Assembly (NCBI RefSeq): GCF_000374445.1
Contig: NZ_KB894418.1
Location: 62,001-126,000 of the forward strand
Direction: 5' to 3'
Source: Actinokineospora enzanensis DSM 44649
GTDB taxonomy: Bacteria; Actinomycetota; Actinomycetes; Mycobacteriales; Pseudonocardiaceae
Length of the DNA: 64,000 nt
Within the stretch, counting starts at the first letter, position 1; each line of letters starts with the position of its first letter. A program made the position numbers and the translations under genes. The notes under the pieces were generated by a model that did no database searches, was not told the DNA's origin, and saw only the letters and a list, made by a program, of their open reading frames with translations. Positions 8,806-16,414 of the stretch are shown in pieces.

Positions 8806-9423
8806 TCAGCCCGCGATGGCGAGGGAACGCGTGGCGGCGGACTCGTGTACCGCGTCCAAGAGGGCGTCCTGGACGATCCGCGAGGTGGGGATCTGCCAGC
8901 CGCACACCTCGGGCTTGACGCGCCAGTGGACCACCCCGTGTTCGGCGGGGCTGGGTGGCAGGGCGATCCAACTGCCGTCGGCGTGGTGGGTGATGTCGGC
9001 GGCCGCCAAGTCCGCGTCCAGCTGGGTGCCGGAGCGGGTCAGGAAGAACCAGCGGCTGTCGGGGGTGGCGATGATCGGCACCGGCATGCCCACGGAGCGG
9101 AGCGCGCGGGCGGCGCGCCTGCCCAGGTCGTCGCCGACCTCCAGGGCGTCGTATCCGGCGCCGGTGGCCAGCAGCAGGCTGTACGGGCGGCCGGTCCACC
9201 AGGTCGCCACCTGCTCGGCGCGGGTGCCCACCCGCTCCTGCCAGTCGGAGTGCACGGGAACGGGGCCGGTGTCCTCGACACCCTCCCGACCCGCCCAGTG
9301 GCCTGCCACCGGGTACGTGCCCGGCAGCACCGGCCAGCCGCGGAACGCCAGGCCGATCGCCTCTGCCCGCAGCTCGACGCGGAACGCCCGCCGCCAGCTC
9401 TCCGACCTTTCGGTTTCCAACAT
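8806..9423 (-). CDS. stand-alone prim-pol (bifunctional primase/polymerase) domain protein
   Basis: A 205-aa protein resembling the N-terminal bifunctional DNA primase/polymerase domain (Prim-Pol, AEP superfamily): AIGLAFRGWPVLPGTYP near the start, then SLLLATGAGYDALEVG, PIIATPDSRWFFLTRSG, and WIALPPSP...VVHWRV. In plasmid replication proteins this domain is fused to a helicase; here it stands alone. ATG 9423 is preferred because GAGGAGG lies about 11 bases upstream; GTG 9432 would be only 2 bases from it. The classical catalytic DxD is not obvious, so activity is uncertain. Confidence 0.75.
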   Translation of the reverse strand: MLETERSESWRRAFRVELRAEAIGLAFRGWPVLPGTYPVAGHWAGREGVEDTGPVPVHSDWQERVGTRAEQVATWWTGRPYSLLLATGAGYDALEVGDDLGRRAARALRSVGMPVPIIATPDSRWFFLTRSGTQLDADLAAADITHHADGSWIALPPSPAEHGVVHWRVKPEVCGWQIPTSRIVQDALLDAVHESAATRSLAIAG

Positions 9424-9744
9424 CTCGGGCACTGCCTCCTCGCCGGTCCGAGCGTCGGGCTCGGCGCTCTACACCTCACTCAACGGCACCGGGTGCCCCG
9501 GGCGAAACTCGTTGTCGACAACTGGTCGGTCTGACGAGGTAAATGACCAGTCATCCGATCCGGGCGACCAAACTAGGCGAACCGGTCACCGCCGCCGGGC
9601 TGCTCACCCCATCGGGCTGACCCGAGCACCGGCCTGCACCCCATCACACCTCCTTCACAGTAGCGATCACCTGCGGAAACGGGTCAAATTCCGGCGTACT
9701 GCGGGAATTCGGCGACTACCCCGACGGTGTCCGTGTGATGCCGT
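9424..9744. other. intergenic region with dyads upstream of the prim-pol gene
   Basis: No gene seen. It contains three short perfect dyads: GGCACCgGGTGCC (9485-9497), GTTGTCGACAAC (9511-9522) and TGACcaGTCA (9544-9553). They lie in the upstream region of the prim-pol gene and past the end of the tad operon, so they may be operator or terminator elements. No clear terminator with a T-run is visible for the tad operon. Confidence 0.4.
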
Positions 9745-10116
9745 TCACCGTATGGAGCCGACCGTTGAACCGTCCGCGGCCGGTCCGGCGCGGGCGCGCG
9801 CCGATGCCGCACCGGCGGTCGGCAGGCCCGGACGAACGGTCACCGCGACCGCGGCCACCCAACCGTCCAGGCCGCACGCGTCCAATCGGGCGCCCATCCG
9901 CTCGACCACCCACCGGGCCCGCGCACACGCCGCCTCGGGGCCCGACACTGCATGCGCCGCGGCCGCGAGGGCGGCGAGATCGGCGGCCGCCTCCGCCCGG
10001 TGCCGGGCCACGGTCGCCGCACCCAACGTCAACACCAGGAGAAAGATCGACATCAGCACTGCGCTCACCGCCGCCACCCACACCGTCGCGAACCCGCCGT
10101 CCGCCCGGCCGGTCAC
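9745..10116 (-). CDS. TadG-like pilus/secretion protein (Rv3654c type)
   Basis: A 123-aa protein that begins GFATVWVAAVSAVLMSIFLLVLTLGAATVARHRAE-like: a short N-terminus, one hydrophobic helix (about residues 10-35) and an Ala-rich helix (AAADLAALAAA). This is the TadG/TadE-like N-terminal anchor seen in actinobacterial tad loci. It is the last gene of the operon; its GTG overlaps the tadE stop (GTGA), so translation is coupled. The C-terminal 40 residues are Ala/Arg-rich with no motif. It is probably exported as a minor pilin-like component. Confidence 0.82.
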   Translation of the reverse strand: MTGRADGGFATVWVAAVSAVLMSIFLLVLTLGAATVARHRAEAAADLAALAAAAHAVSGPEAACARARWVVERMGARLDACGLDGWVAAVAVTVRPGLPTAGAASARARAGPAADGSTVGSIR

Positions 10117-10445
10117 GGCATTCCCCCGGGTTCGGCCACGGCATAGGCGTCCCCGTCGATCCGGACCGGCAGGACAGTGCCGATGACACTGACCGATACC
10201 GAGATCCGGTCGCCGTCGATGTGGACGGTGACGTCCGCGCCTGCGGGCGCGATGGCCGCCGCCGCCCGCCGGGCCTGGTCGGGCTCGCCCCTGGCGACCA
10301 GCCGCGCGGCCTCTCTGGCCGCGTCGACACAGCGGATCCGGTCGGTCACCGCGCGCACGCCCGCCAGCACGAGCCCGAGCACGACGACCAGGGCCCCGAG
10401 GGCCACCGCCGCCTCCACGGTGACCGACCCGCGCTCGCCGCTCAT
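10113..10445 (-). CDS. tadE: TadE family pilus assembly protein
   Basis: A 110-aa protein with the pilin-like start ERGSVTVEAAVALGALVVVLGLV: Gly-Ser before the hydrophobic helix and a Glu at position +5, as in type IV/Flp pilins. The rest (residues 35-110) is a small soluble domain. ATG 10445 is chosen because it overlaps the stop of the 51-aa upstream gene (ATGA). The frame extends to 10550, but that part overlaps the smaller pilin gene. It belongs to the Rv3655c position of the tad locus. Confidence 0.85.
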   Translation of the reverse strand: MSGERGSVTVEAAVALGALVVVLGLVLAGVRAVTDRIRCVDAAREAARLVARGEPDQARRAAAAIAPAGADVTVHIDGDRISVSVSVIGTVLPVRIDGDAYAVAEPGGMP

Positions 10446-10597
10446 CCGGACAGCGCCCGGGTGATCAGCTCGGTGAGCGCGTGCAGCACCGCCGAACCTT
10501 TGACGATCAGCAGCAGCACCCCGGCGATCGCGGCCGCGACGAGCGTGCACAGCGCGAACTCGACGGTGATCGAACCCCGGTCTTCAGTGGAAAACAT
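10442..10597 (-). CDS. small Flp pilin-like protein (DUF4244 type)
   Basis: A 51-aa protein: MFSTEDRGSITVEFALCTL, then a hydrophobic helix (VAAAIAGVLLLIV) and a short tail. Gly8-Ser9 followed by TVEF matches the prepilin processing site G/S-x-x-x-E, with Glu13 at +5. GGAGGAATC precedes the ATG, and the TGA overlaps the tadE start. Its position (Rv3656c) and size suit the major Flp pilin subunit of this locus. It is short enough to be missed by simple gene callers. Confidence 0.85.
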   Translation of the reverse strand: MFSTEDRGSITVEFALCTLVAAAIAGVLLLIVKGSAVLHALTELITRALSG

Positions 10598-10629
10598 GAT
10601 TCCTCCCAAACACATCTATTTCGGACTTT

Positions 10630-11343
10630 TCAGAATCGGAACACCCGGGTGGCCATCCCGATGACCACCGGCAGCACGCCCAGACACAGGAACGCGGGCA
10701 GGAAACACAGCCCGAGCGGCCCGATGACCACCACGGCGACCCGCTGCGCCCGCGCCTCGGCCGCCTCCCCCGCCCGGTCCCGGATACCGGCCGCCGCGAT
10801 CCGAGCCACCCCGGCCAGCGCCGCCCCCGAACGCGCACTGCGCCGCGCGCCCCTGGCCAGCTCGGCGGTCTCCGGACAGGTCAACGCACCCCGCCAGGCC
10901 CGCGCCGAGTCAGCGCCGAGCGCGAGCTGCTCGGCCACATCCCGCAACACCGCGCGCGGCCGCCCGGGTAACTCGTCGACCACCGCCCGGATGGCATCGG
11001 GCACCGGCAGCCCCGCCTGCAGGCATGCGGCCAGCAGATCCCAGGCCACCGCGACCACGAACGGATCGGCCACCGGCCCCTTGGGCCGCAGCACCCGGGC
11101 GGCGCCCAACCAGGCCCCGCCCGCGAACACCAGCCCGACCACTATTCCCGTGCCGACCCCGCTGAATGTGCCAATGACCATCCCGGCGAACGTCGCCACC
11201 GAGAGACCAACAGCGACCGGCAAAGTCACCGGGCGTTGCCGAATCGGCCGTCGACCCATCATTCGCGCCAACCGCTTGGGCGCATAGGGATGGAAAGTCC
11301 CAATGAGCAAGGCGAGCGCGAACAGAATCAATGACACGCTCAC
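10630..11343 (-). CDS. tadC: type II secretion F family protein, TadC
   Basis: A 237-aa inner-membrane platform protein. The N-terminus has a hydrophobic helix (SLILFALALLIG), then two more helices near residues 45-80 (AVGLSVATFAGMVIG...). A T2SSF cytoplasmic helical domain follows (LLAACLQAGLPVPDAIRAVVDELPG; SGAALAGVARIAAAGIR), and a final membrane pair ends VVIGMATRVF. The pattern is that of GspF/TadC. GTG 11343 is chosen over the frame end at 11409, which adds an unlikely Cys/Trp-rich leader. It lies 80 bases downstream of tadB. Confidence 0.88.
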   Translation of the reverse strand: MSVSLILFALALLIGTFHPYAPKRLARMMGRRPIRQRPVTLPVAVGLSVATFAGMVIGTFSGVGTGIVVGLVFAGGAWLGAARVLRPKGPVADPFVVAVAWDLLAACLQAGLPVPDAIRAVVDELPGRPRAVLRDVAEQLALGADSARAWRGALTCPETAELARGARRSARSGAALAGVARIAAAGIRDRAGEAAEARAQRVAVVVIGPLGLCFLPAFLCLGVLPVVIGMATRVFRF

Positions 11344-11422
11344 CGCACACCCCCGCCGAATAGGACATGACGGTCTACATATGTGGGCCCACCCGGCACA
11401 AGCGGACACCGCATCAATCCGT

Positions 11423-12187
11423 TCACCGAGTCACCGCCTGATGAGTGAGGTGGTCGGTCCAAACAAGGCCCGCGCAGATCAATGCGGAACCGACAATGAG
11501 CAGTGCCTGCCCGGCGGCGGTGTGGGCGAGGGTGTGCCAGGGCCGGGCTCCCATGGACTCCCCGAACAGCACAGCGGGCACCGGCATCGCGGCCAAAGCG
11601 GTGGCACTGGACCGTGCCCCGGCCGTGCGGGCGAGTACCTGGCGGGTGAAACGGGAACGGTGACGCAGGTCGCCGCTCACTGACGCCAGCACGTCGGCCA
11701 GCGGCAACCCGTGCCGAACCGCGAGCCGCCACGCGTGCGTCAGCGGTCCACCCGTCGCCATCGCGGTGTCGCCACCCAGCCGGGTCGTCGCCGCGGCCGT
11801 ACGAAGGACAGCAGCCGCATCGGGTTCGGCATCGACGGCGACCCGCTCGGCCGCGTCCACCGGATGCGTCCCGACCGATAGCTCCGCAACGAACGCCGCC
11901 ACGGCCTCGGCCAGCCCGTCCCGCGCGGCCAGGCTCTCGCGCAACGTCCGCGCCTTCTGCTGCCGACGCCACACCACAGCGCCGACCAAGCCGAACGCCA
12001 CCGCGCCGCCCGGACCGAGCAGCACCCAGCCGACAACGCCGGACACGACAACAACCAACACCGCAGGCGGCGGAGTCGAGACCCGGGGCACCCATCGCGC
12101 CCGAGGCCACAACCCGCGCAGCCGACGCGCGGCCTGCCCGCCTGGCCACACCACCACGGCACCGGCGAGCAGCAACAGGGTCATCAT
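11423..12187 (-). CDS. tadB: type II secretion F family protein, TadB
   Basis: A 254-aa membrane protein, paired with tadC. Two hydrophobic helices lie near residues 3-15 and 40-70, with the T2SSF helical domain in the middle (ESLAARDGLAEAVAAFVAELSVGTHPVDAAERVA) and a C-terminal helix (GQALLIVGSALICAGLVW). ATG 12187 overlaps the cpaF stop, giving translational coupling. It should act with TadC as the base on which the CpaF ATPase works. Confidence 0.88.
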   Translation of the reverse strand: MMTLLLLAGAVVVWPGGQAARRLRGLWPRARWVPRVSTPPPAVLVVVVSGVVGWVLLGPGGAVAFGLVGAVVWRRQQKARTLRESLAARDGLAEAVAAFVAELSVGTHPVDAAERVAVDAEPDAAAVLRTAAATTRLGGDTAMATGGPLTHAWRLAVRHGLPLADVLASVSGDLRHRSRFTRQVLARTAGARSSATALAAMPVPAVLFGESMGARPWHTLAHTAAGQALLIVGSALICAGLVWTDHLTHQAVTR

Positions 12188-13338
12188 GGGACCTCAACCC
12201 CCCGACTCCGCAACAACGACACCAGGTCACCTCGATGCGGCGTCCAGACCCCATCTGTCCACACAGGATCGACCCGGGCGCCCTCGGACGTCCTGGCGAG
12301 CACACCGATCTGGCTCACCGCCCGCCTGGGTACCCGCCGAACATGCACCACAACGTGAATCGCGGCGGCCAACTGACTGTGCAACGCCGCTCTGGACAAC
12401 CCGCCCAGCGCTGCCAACGCCTCCAACCGAGCGGGTACCTCCGCGGGCGAGTTGGCGTGCACCGTGCCCGCGCCCCCGTCGTGCCCGGTGTTCAAGGACG
12501 CGAGCAACTCCACGACCTCGGCGCCGCGCATCTCCCCCACCACCAACCGATCCGGGCGCATGCGCAGGCCCTGCCGGACGAGATCACGCAGGCTCACCTC
12601 GCCCGCTCCCTCGATGTTGGGCGGGCGCGCGATCAACCGAACGAACTGAGGATGCCTCGGCTCCAGTTCGCCCGCATCCTCCACACACACGATCCGCTCC
12701 TCGTGCGGTACACAACCGAGCAAGGCAGCCAGCAAGGTCGTCTTCCCCGCGCCCGTACCGCCGGATATCAGGAAAGCCAAGCGGGCGGCGACAATCGCGG
12801 ACAGCACCTCGTGGATCTCGTCGTCGAACATGCCCAGCGCACGCAGATCGGCCAGGCCGTGCGCGGCAGGCCGCAGAACCCGCAACGACAGGCACGTGTG
12901 CTCGGCGACCGGTGGCAGCACCGCGTGCAGCCGGATGTGCGCGCCGGAACGCAGCCAGCCGTCCACATAGGGTTGGGCGTCATCGAGCCTGCGCCCGGCG
13001 GACATGGCCAAGCGCTGAGCGAGTCGCCGCACCGCGTCCTCGTCGGGAAAGCGGACCTCGGTGCGCCGCAGGCCTGCCGCCCCGTCGACCCACACCTGGT
13101 CCGGGGCGGTGACCAGGACATCGGTGGTGGTCGGATCGCGCAGCAGCGGATCGAGCGGGCCCGCGCCGACGAACTCCTGGCGCAGCCTGGTCAGCGCGTC
13201 GAGGAGGTCGGTATGGCCGACGAGCCCGCCCGCCTCCGCGCGCACGGCGCCCGCGACCGCGGCGGCGGTGATGGCCGGGGTGTCTCGCGAGCCGCGGGCG
13301 AGCCGTTCGCGGACGCGCTCCACCAGATCAATGGACAT
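12184..13338 (-). CDS. cpaF: TadA/CpaF-type secretion ATPase
   Basis: A 384-aa GspE-superfamily ATPase that powers pilus assembly or secretion. Walker A GGTGAGKTTLL lies near residue 200, Asp box (CVEDAGEL) near 225, and Walker B-like RLVVGEMRGAEVVELL near 270 with the His box GHDGGAGTVHANS following. An N-terminal domain with DPLLRDPTTTDVLV is typical of CpaF. Start ATG 13338 has GGAGA upstream. It is the second gene of the ssd-cpaF-tadB-tadC-pilin-tadE-tadG unit. Confidence 0.95.
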   Translation of the reverse strand: MSIDLVERVRERLARGSRDTPAITAAAVAGAVRAEAGGLVGHTDLLDALTRLRQEFVGAGPLDPLLRDPTTTDVLVTAPDQVWVDGAAGLRRTEVRFPDEDAVRRLAQRLAMSAGRRLDDAQPYVDGWLRSGAHIRLHAVLPPVAEHTCLSLRVLRPAAHGLADLRALGMFDDEIHEVLSAIVAARLAFLISGGTGAGKTTLLAALLGCVPHEERIVCVEDAGELEPRHPQFVRLIARPPNIEGAGEVSLRDLVRQGLRMRPDRLVVGEMRGAEVVELLASLNTGHDGGAGTVHANSPAEVPARLEALAALGGLSRAALHSQLAAAIHVVVHVRRVPRRAVSQIGVLARTSEGARVDPVWTDGVWTPHRGDLVSLLRSRGVEVP

Positions 13339-13382
13339 GGATGTCTCCTAGGGTGGTCGGAATGCCGGGCCGGACAGGGTGA

Positions 13383-14468
13383 TCACGCCGCTAACCGGGA
13401 CCGGGCGTCGGCCGGTTCGGCCAGCGCACGCAGGGTCGCTCGGGCGGCGCGCGCCAGGGCGGCCCGCCTGCCGAGGCGGAACGTGCCGTGCTCCAGGGCT
13501 TGCGGCAGACCGGAATCACAGCGGTACGTGGTCAGCAGCGGCAGTCCGACGGCCGCCGCGATGTCTTCCGCGTGCAGCCGTCCTGGCGAGGGACCGCGCA
13601 CGACCAGGGATGCGCGGATGCCCAACCCGGCCAGACGCCCCGCGACTTGTTTGGCGGCTGCGGTGGCCCGCAGTTCTGCGGGCATGACGACAACAGTGAG
13701 ATCGGCCCGCTCCAATGCGGCGCGCGCGGCCGGATCAAGACCACGCGGGATGTCGCAGACGACCGTCTCGCCCCCGCGCCGACCAGCCTCCAACACGGCG
13801 ACCACCGCGTCCGGCGTCGGACCGTCCCCTTCCCTGGCACCGGAAAGCAAGGTCAGGCGGGACGTGCCCTTGGTACGTCCGGGCAACGCGGAGTGCAGGC
13901 TCGACACCGGCACCCGACCCGCGGTGGCGCGCAGGTCCGGCCACCGCAGGCCGGGGTGTTCCTCCGCGCCCAGCACCAGATCGAGCCCGCCACCGAGCGC
14001 GTCGCAGTCGATGAGGAGCGCGCTGCCCCCGCCTTCCAGCACGGACAATGCCACCGCGACAGCGAACACCGACGCGCCCGCGCCACCTCGACCACCGACG
14101 ACCGCCAGCACCCGGCCCGCCGTCCCCGCGGGTGCTTCCGAGGCGTCGGCCAGCACCGACAACACGGCTTCCTCGTCGGCGGGCAGGGACAGCACCCGCT
14201 CGGCACCCAGTGCCAGCGCGGGTTCCCAGATCTCCGACGGCGGCGGACCGTGCGACACCAGCACAACTCCGCCGCGCCGCGGAAAGGCGGCGCTCGCGCA
14301 CTCGTCCGCGGTCGGCGCGTCGAGCAGCACGAGCGGCGCCGACGACCAGTGCGCGCGGACCTCGGACACGTCCACGGCACGGGTCAGCTCGACCGGGGCG
14401 GCGGCGGACAACCGCAGCACCTCGTCCAGCAGGGTGTCGTCGCGCAGGCAGATCAGGGGTCGGGACAT
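13383..14468 (-). CDS. ssd: septum-site-determining-like P-loop protein (Ssd, Rv3660c type)
   Basis: A 361-aa MinD/ParA-like protein at the head of the tad operon. An N-terminal receiver-like domain (about residues 1-110) precedes the ATPase domain. The P-loop position reads GGRGGAGASVFA, where the canonical KGGxGKT lysines are missing (Arg and Ala/Ser instead), as in the Ssd branch. LLIDCDALGGGLDLVLG is the Walker A' strand with Asp. Mycobacterial Ssd affects septum formation; tad-linked members may instead localise the pilus machine (CpaE/TadZ-like). The ATG has GAGGAG 9 bases upstream. Confidence 0.88.
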   Translation of the reverse strand: MSRPLICLRDDTLLDEVLRLSAAAPVELTRAVDVSEVRAHWSSAPLVLLDAPTADECASAAFPRRGGVVLVSHGPPPSEIWEPALALGAERVLSLPADEEAVLSVLADASEAPAGTAGRVLAVVGGRGGAGASVFAVAVALSVLEGGGSALLIDCDALGGGLDLVLGAEEHPGLRWPDLRATAGRVPVSSLHSALPGRTKGTSRLTLLSGAREGDGPTPDAVVAVLEAGRRGGETVVCDIPRGLDPAARAALERADLTVVVMPAELRATAAAKQVAGRLAGLGIRASLVVRGPSPGRLHAEDIAAAVGLPLLTTYRCDSGLPQALEHGTFRLGRRAALARAARATLRALAEPADARSRLAA

Positions 14469-14666
14469 GGGGCTCAGCTCCTCGGCCTTCGGTGTGGATG
14501 GGCTGTGACCAGAATCTGGTGAAACTGGGAAGCGCCGAAAGACCGCAGGTCAACCTGTGGACAACTGAGCGGATTGTGGATAACTCGCCGTTACGCGGAG
14601 GGTCGCGAGCCGAATCTGTCGGTGATGTAGGGCAAGCTGGAGGGGGAAGCCCTGCCGCGGAAATGG

Positions 14667-14702
14667 GACGACCCCCGCCAGGGGGGAGGGGCGGGGGCCG
14701 TC
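14667..14702. terminator. GC-rich hairpin between ssd and the HAD gene
   Basis: Thirteen-base arms (14667-14679 and 14690-14702) with a single A-C mismatch around a short purine loop. It lies in the 5' region shared by the divergent ssd and HAD genes, so it may be a terminator for read-through or a structured leader. The rest of the 420-base gap (14469-14889) shows nothing else recognisable. Confidence 0.4.
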
Positions 14703-14889
14703 AACGGGTTCAGCCCCGGGGGGTCGGACTGAACCGGCCTGGCTCTCGGCCAGGTAGGCATACTGTATCCCCTTCCCACCCTCCCATGGCCACATACGGC
14801 AGAAGACACCCGCCCGAGTTCTGCTCGTGTCGCGTACGTCGCTGCGCCGGGTGGCCGAACGCGTGGGTGCCCGCTCCTATGCTGACCTG

Positions 14890-15717
14890 GTGAGTGCCCC
14901 CGACCGGACCGCCGAGCGCGCCGCGCCCGCGCGGGTTGCCGCGTTCTTCGACCTGGACAAGACCGTCATCGCCAAGTCCAGCGCGCTGGCGTTCAGCAGG
15001 CCGTTCTTCCAGGGCGGCCTGATCAACCGCCGGGGCGTGCTGAAGAGCGCCTACGCCCAGTTCGTGTTCGCCTCCTCCGGCGCCGACGCGGACCAGGTGG
15101 AGCGGATGCGCGCGCACCTGACCGCGCTGTGCGCGGGCTGGGACGTGGAGCAGGTGCGGGCGATCGTGGAGGAGACGCTGCACGACATCGTGGACCCGTT
15201 GGTCTACGCGGAGGCGGCGGAGCTGGTGGCCGCGCACAAGGCGGACGGGCACGACGTGGTGGTGATCTCGGCCTCGGGCGAGGAGATCGTCGCGCAGATC
15301 GCGGCGATGATCGGCGCCACGCACAGCGTGGGCACTCGCATGGTCGCGGTGGACGGCCGGTACACCGGGGAGATCGACTTCTACTGCTACGGCCCGAACA
15401 AGGCGGCGGCGATCCGCGAGCTGGCCGACCGACACGGCTACGACCTGGCCGCCAGCCACGCCTATTCCGACTCCAGCACGGATCTGCCGATGCTGGAGGC
15501 GGTCGGCAGGCCGTCGGTGGTCAACCCCGACCGCGGCCTGCGCAGGCTCGCGGCGGAACGGGAGTGGCCGGTGCTGACCTTCACCAAGCCCGTATCGCTG
15601 CGGTCCCGCTTCCACGCGCCGTCCGGCACCGCGGTGGCGATGACCGCGATCGGCCTCGGCGCGGTGGCCACGGCCGGTGCCGCCTGGTACGGCCTGCACC
15701 GCAGACGCAGGCGCTGA
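14890..15717 (+). CDS. HAD-IB family phosphatase (SerB-like, Rv3661 type)
   Basis: A 275-aa HAD-superfamily hydrolase. Motif I FFDLDKTVIAKSS has the nucleophile Asp and the second Asp near residue 20. Motif II Ser is in VVISASGEEIV, and motif III YSDSSTDLPMLEAVG carries the metal-binding Asp pair. The C-terminus has one hydrophobic helix (AMTAIGLGAVATAGAAWYG) and a basic tail, so it is probably membrane-tethered. Start GTG 14890 lies 6 bases after TATGCT (14878-14883), fitting a leaderless mRNA; the frame extends to GTG 14827. HAD-IB members dephosphorylate phosphoserine or phospholipid-type substrates; the substrate here is not known. Confidence 0.9.
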   Translation: MSAPDRTAERAAPARVAAFFDLDKTVIAKSSALAFSRPFFQGGLINRRGVLKSAYAQFVFASSGADADQVERMRAHLTALCAGWDVEQVRAIVEETLHDIVDPLVYAEAAELVAAHKADGHDVVVISASGEEIVAQIAAMIGATHSVGTRMVAVDGRYTGEIDFYCYGPNKAAAIRELADRHGYDLAASHAYSDSSTDLPMLEAVGRPSVVNPDRGLRRLAAEREWPVLTFTKPVSLRSRFHAPSGTAVAMTAIGLGAVATAGAAWYGLHRRRRR

Positions 15718-16135
15718 CCCCCGGTGGCGGATTCCCGCTGCGCCACAAGGAAACCCCGAGCCACCCGCCGGGCGGTTGCGCGCCGACCGTCACCGCCGGT
15801 ATCCGTCCGGGCGGGCAGCGCAGCCTACGCTCACAGCGGGTCGCGGTCGATGCCTTCCACGGCCTTGACCGGTGCACACGAAAGTGCCCTTGAAGTGACC
15901 TTCGCCACTCGGTAGAAAGAAGTTGCGGACCCCGAGTCGGCCAGGGACAGGGCGAAGAGAAGCCTGGATCCACCCCGAACGGGCTCCGTGCGCGGACACC
16001 GGAGCACCCACGCGCAGCACGCCGCGGGAGGCATGTCGTCAAGGGACTGCGTACCGGGACGCCGGACGCCGAGTCCAGGTAGGTACGACTTCAGTTGCAC
16101 GCTTGGTAGCCCGAGTGATTCGCGCCGACGGTTTG

Positions 16136-16164
16136 GGCGGTCCCGCTCCACGAGTGGGACCGCC
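16136..16164 (+). terminator. hairpin terminator candidate
   Basis: Nine-base perfect arms GGCGGTCCC (16136-16140 plus 16141-16144) and GGGACCGCC (16156-16164), an 11-base loop, then TAATCGTTTC on the plus strand. It could terminate a transcript from the HAD gene side. Confidence 0.5.
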
Positions 16165-16328
16165 TAATCGTTTCCCGACTTCCGTCCACCCGGGCCGTCC
16201 ACTCCCCACCGTGTTCCCGACACTGTGTCCTCTCCCCTGTGTCCTCCCCCTCTGTCCCCAGCACTGTGTCCCCAGCTCATGGCCTGCACGGTTCCCACAC
16301 AACTTCTCCCGGTGACGGCCCCAAACCC

Positions 16329-16343
16329 GGTGGTAACTTCACC
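16329..16343. promoter_or_regulatory. candidate MurR/RpiR operator upstream of nagZ
   Basis: GGTG-GTAACTT-CACC, an imperfect dyad 72 bases before the nagZ start. Its core GTAACTTC resembles GTAAGTTTC in front of murR (21412-21432), so both could be sites for the same MurNAc-responsive regulator. This is inference from the match of two short words. Confidence 0.35.
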
Positions 16344-16414
16344 AGGAGACCCGCGTCCTGGTGTCGTTCTCCCGCCGGGAGTCGCGCAGGCCCACGGAGC
16401 CCACGGAGGAACCC

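Larger units (their letters stand above)
15718..16414. other. 700-base gap upstream of the recycling cluster
   Basis: No convincing gene on either strand. Frames such as 15923-16315 lack ribosome sites and domain sense. It contains the hairpin at 16136-16164, a pyrimidine-rich tract with repeated short CCC/TGTCC words (16190-16275), and the dyad at 16329-16343 upstream of nagZ. The length suggests a long regulatory leader or a lost gene. Confidence 0.4.
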
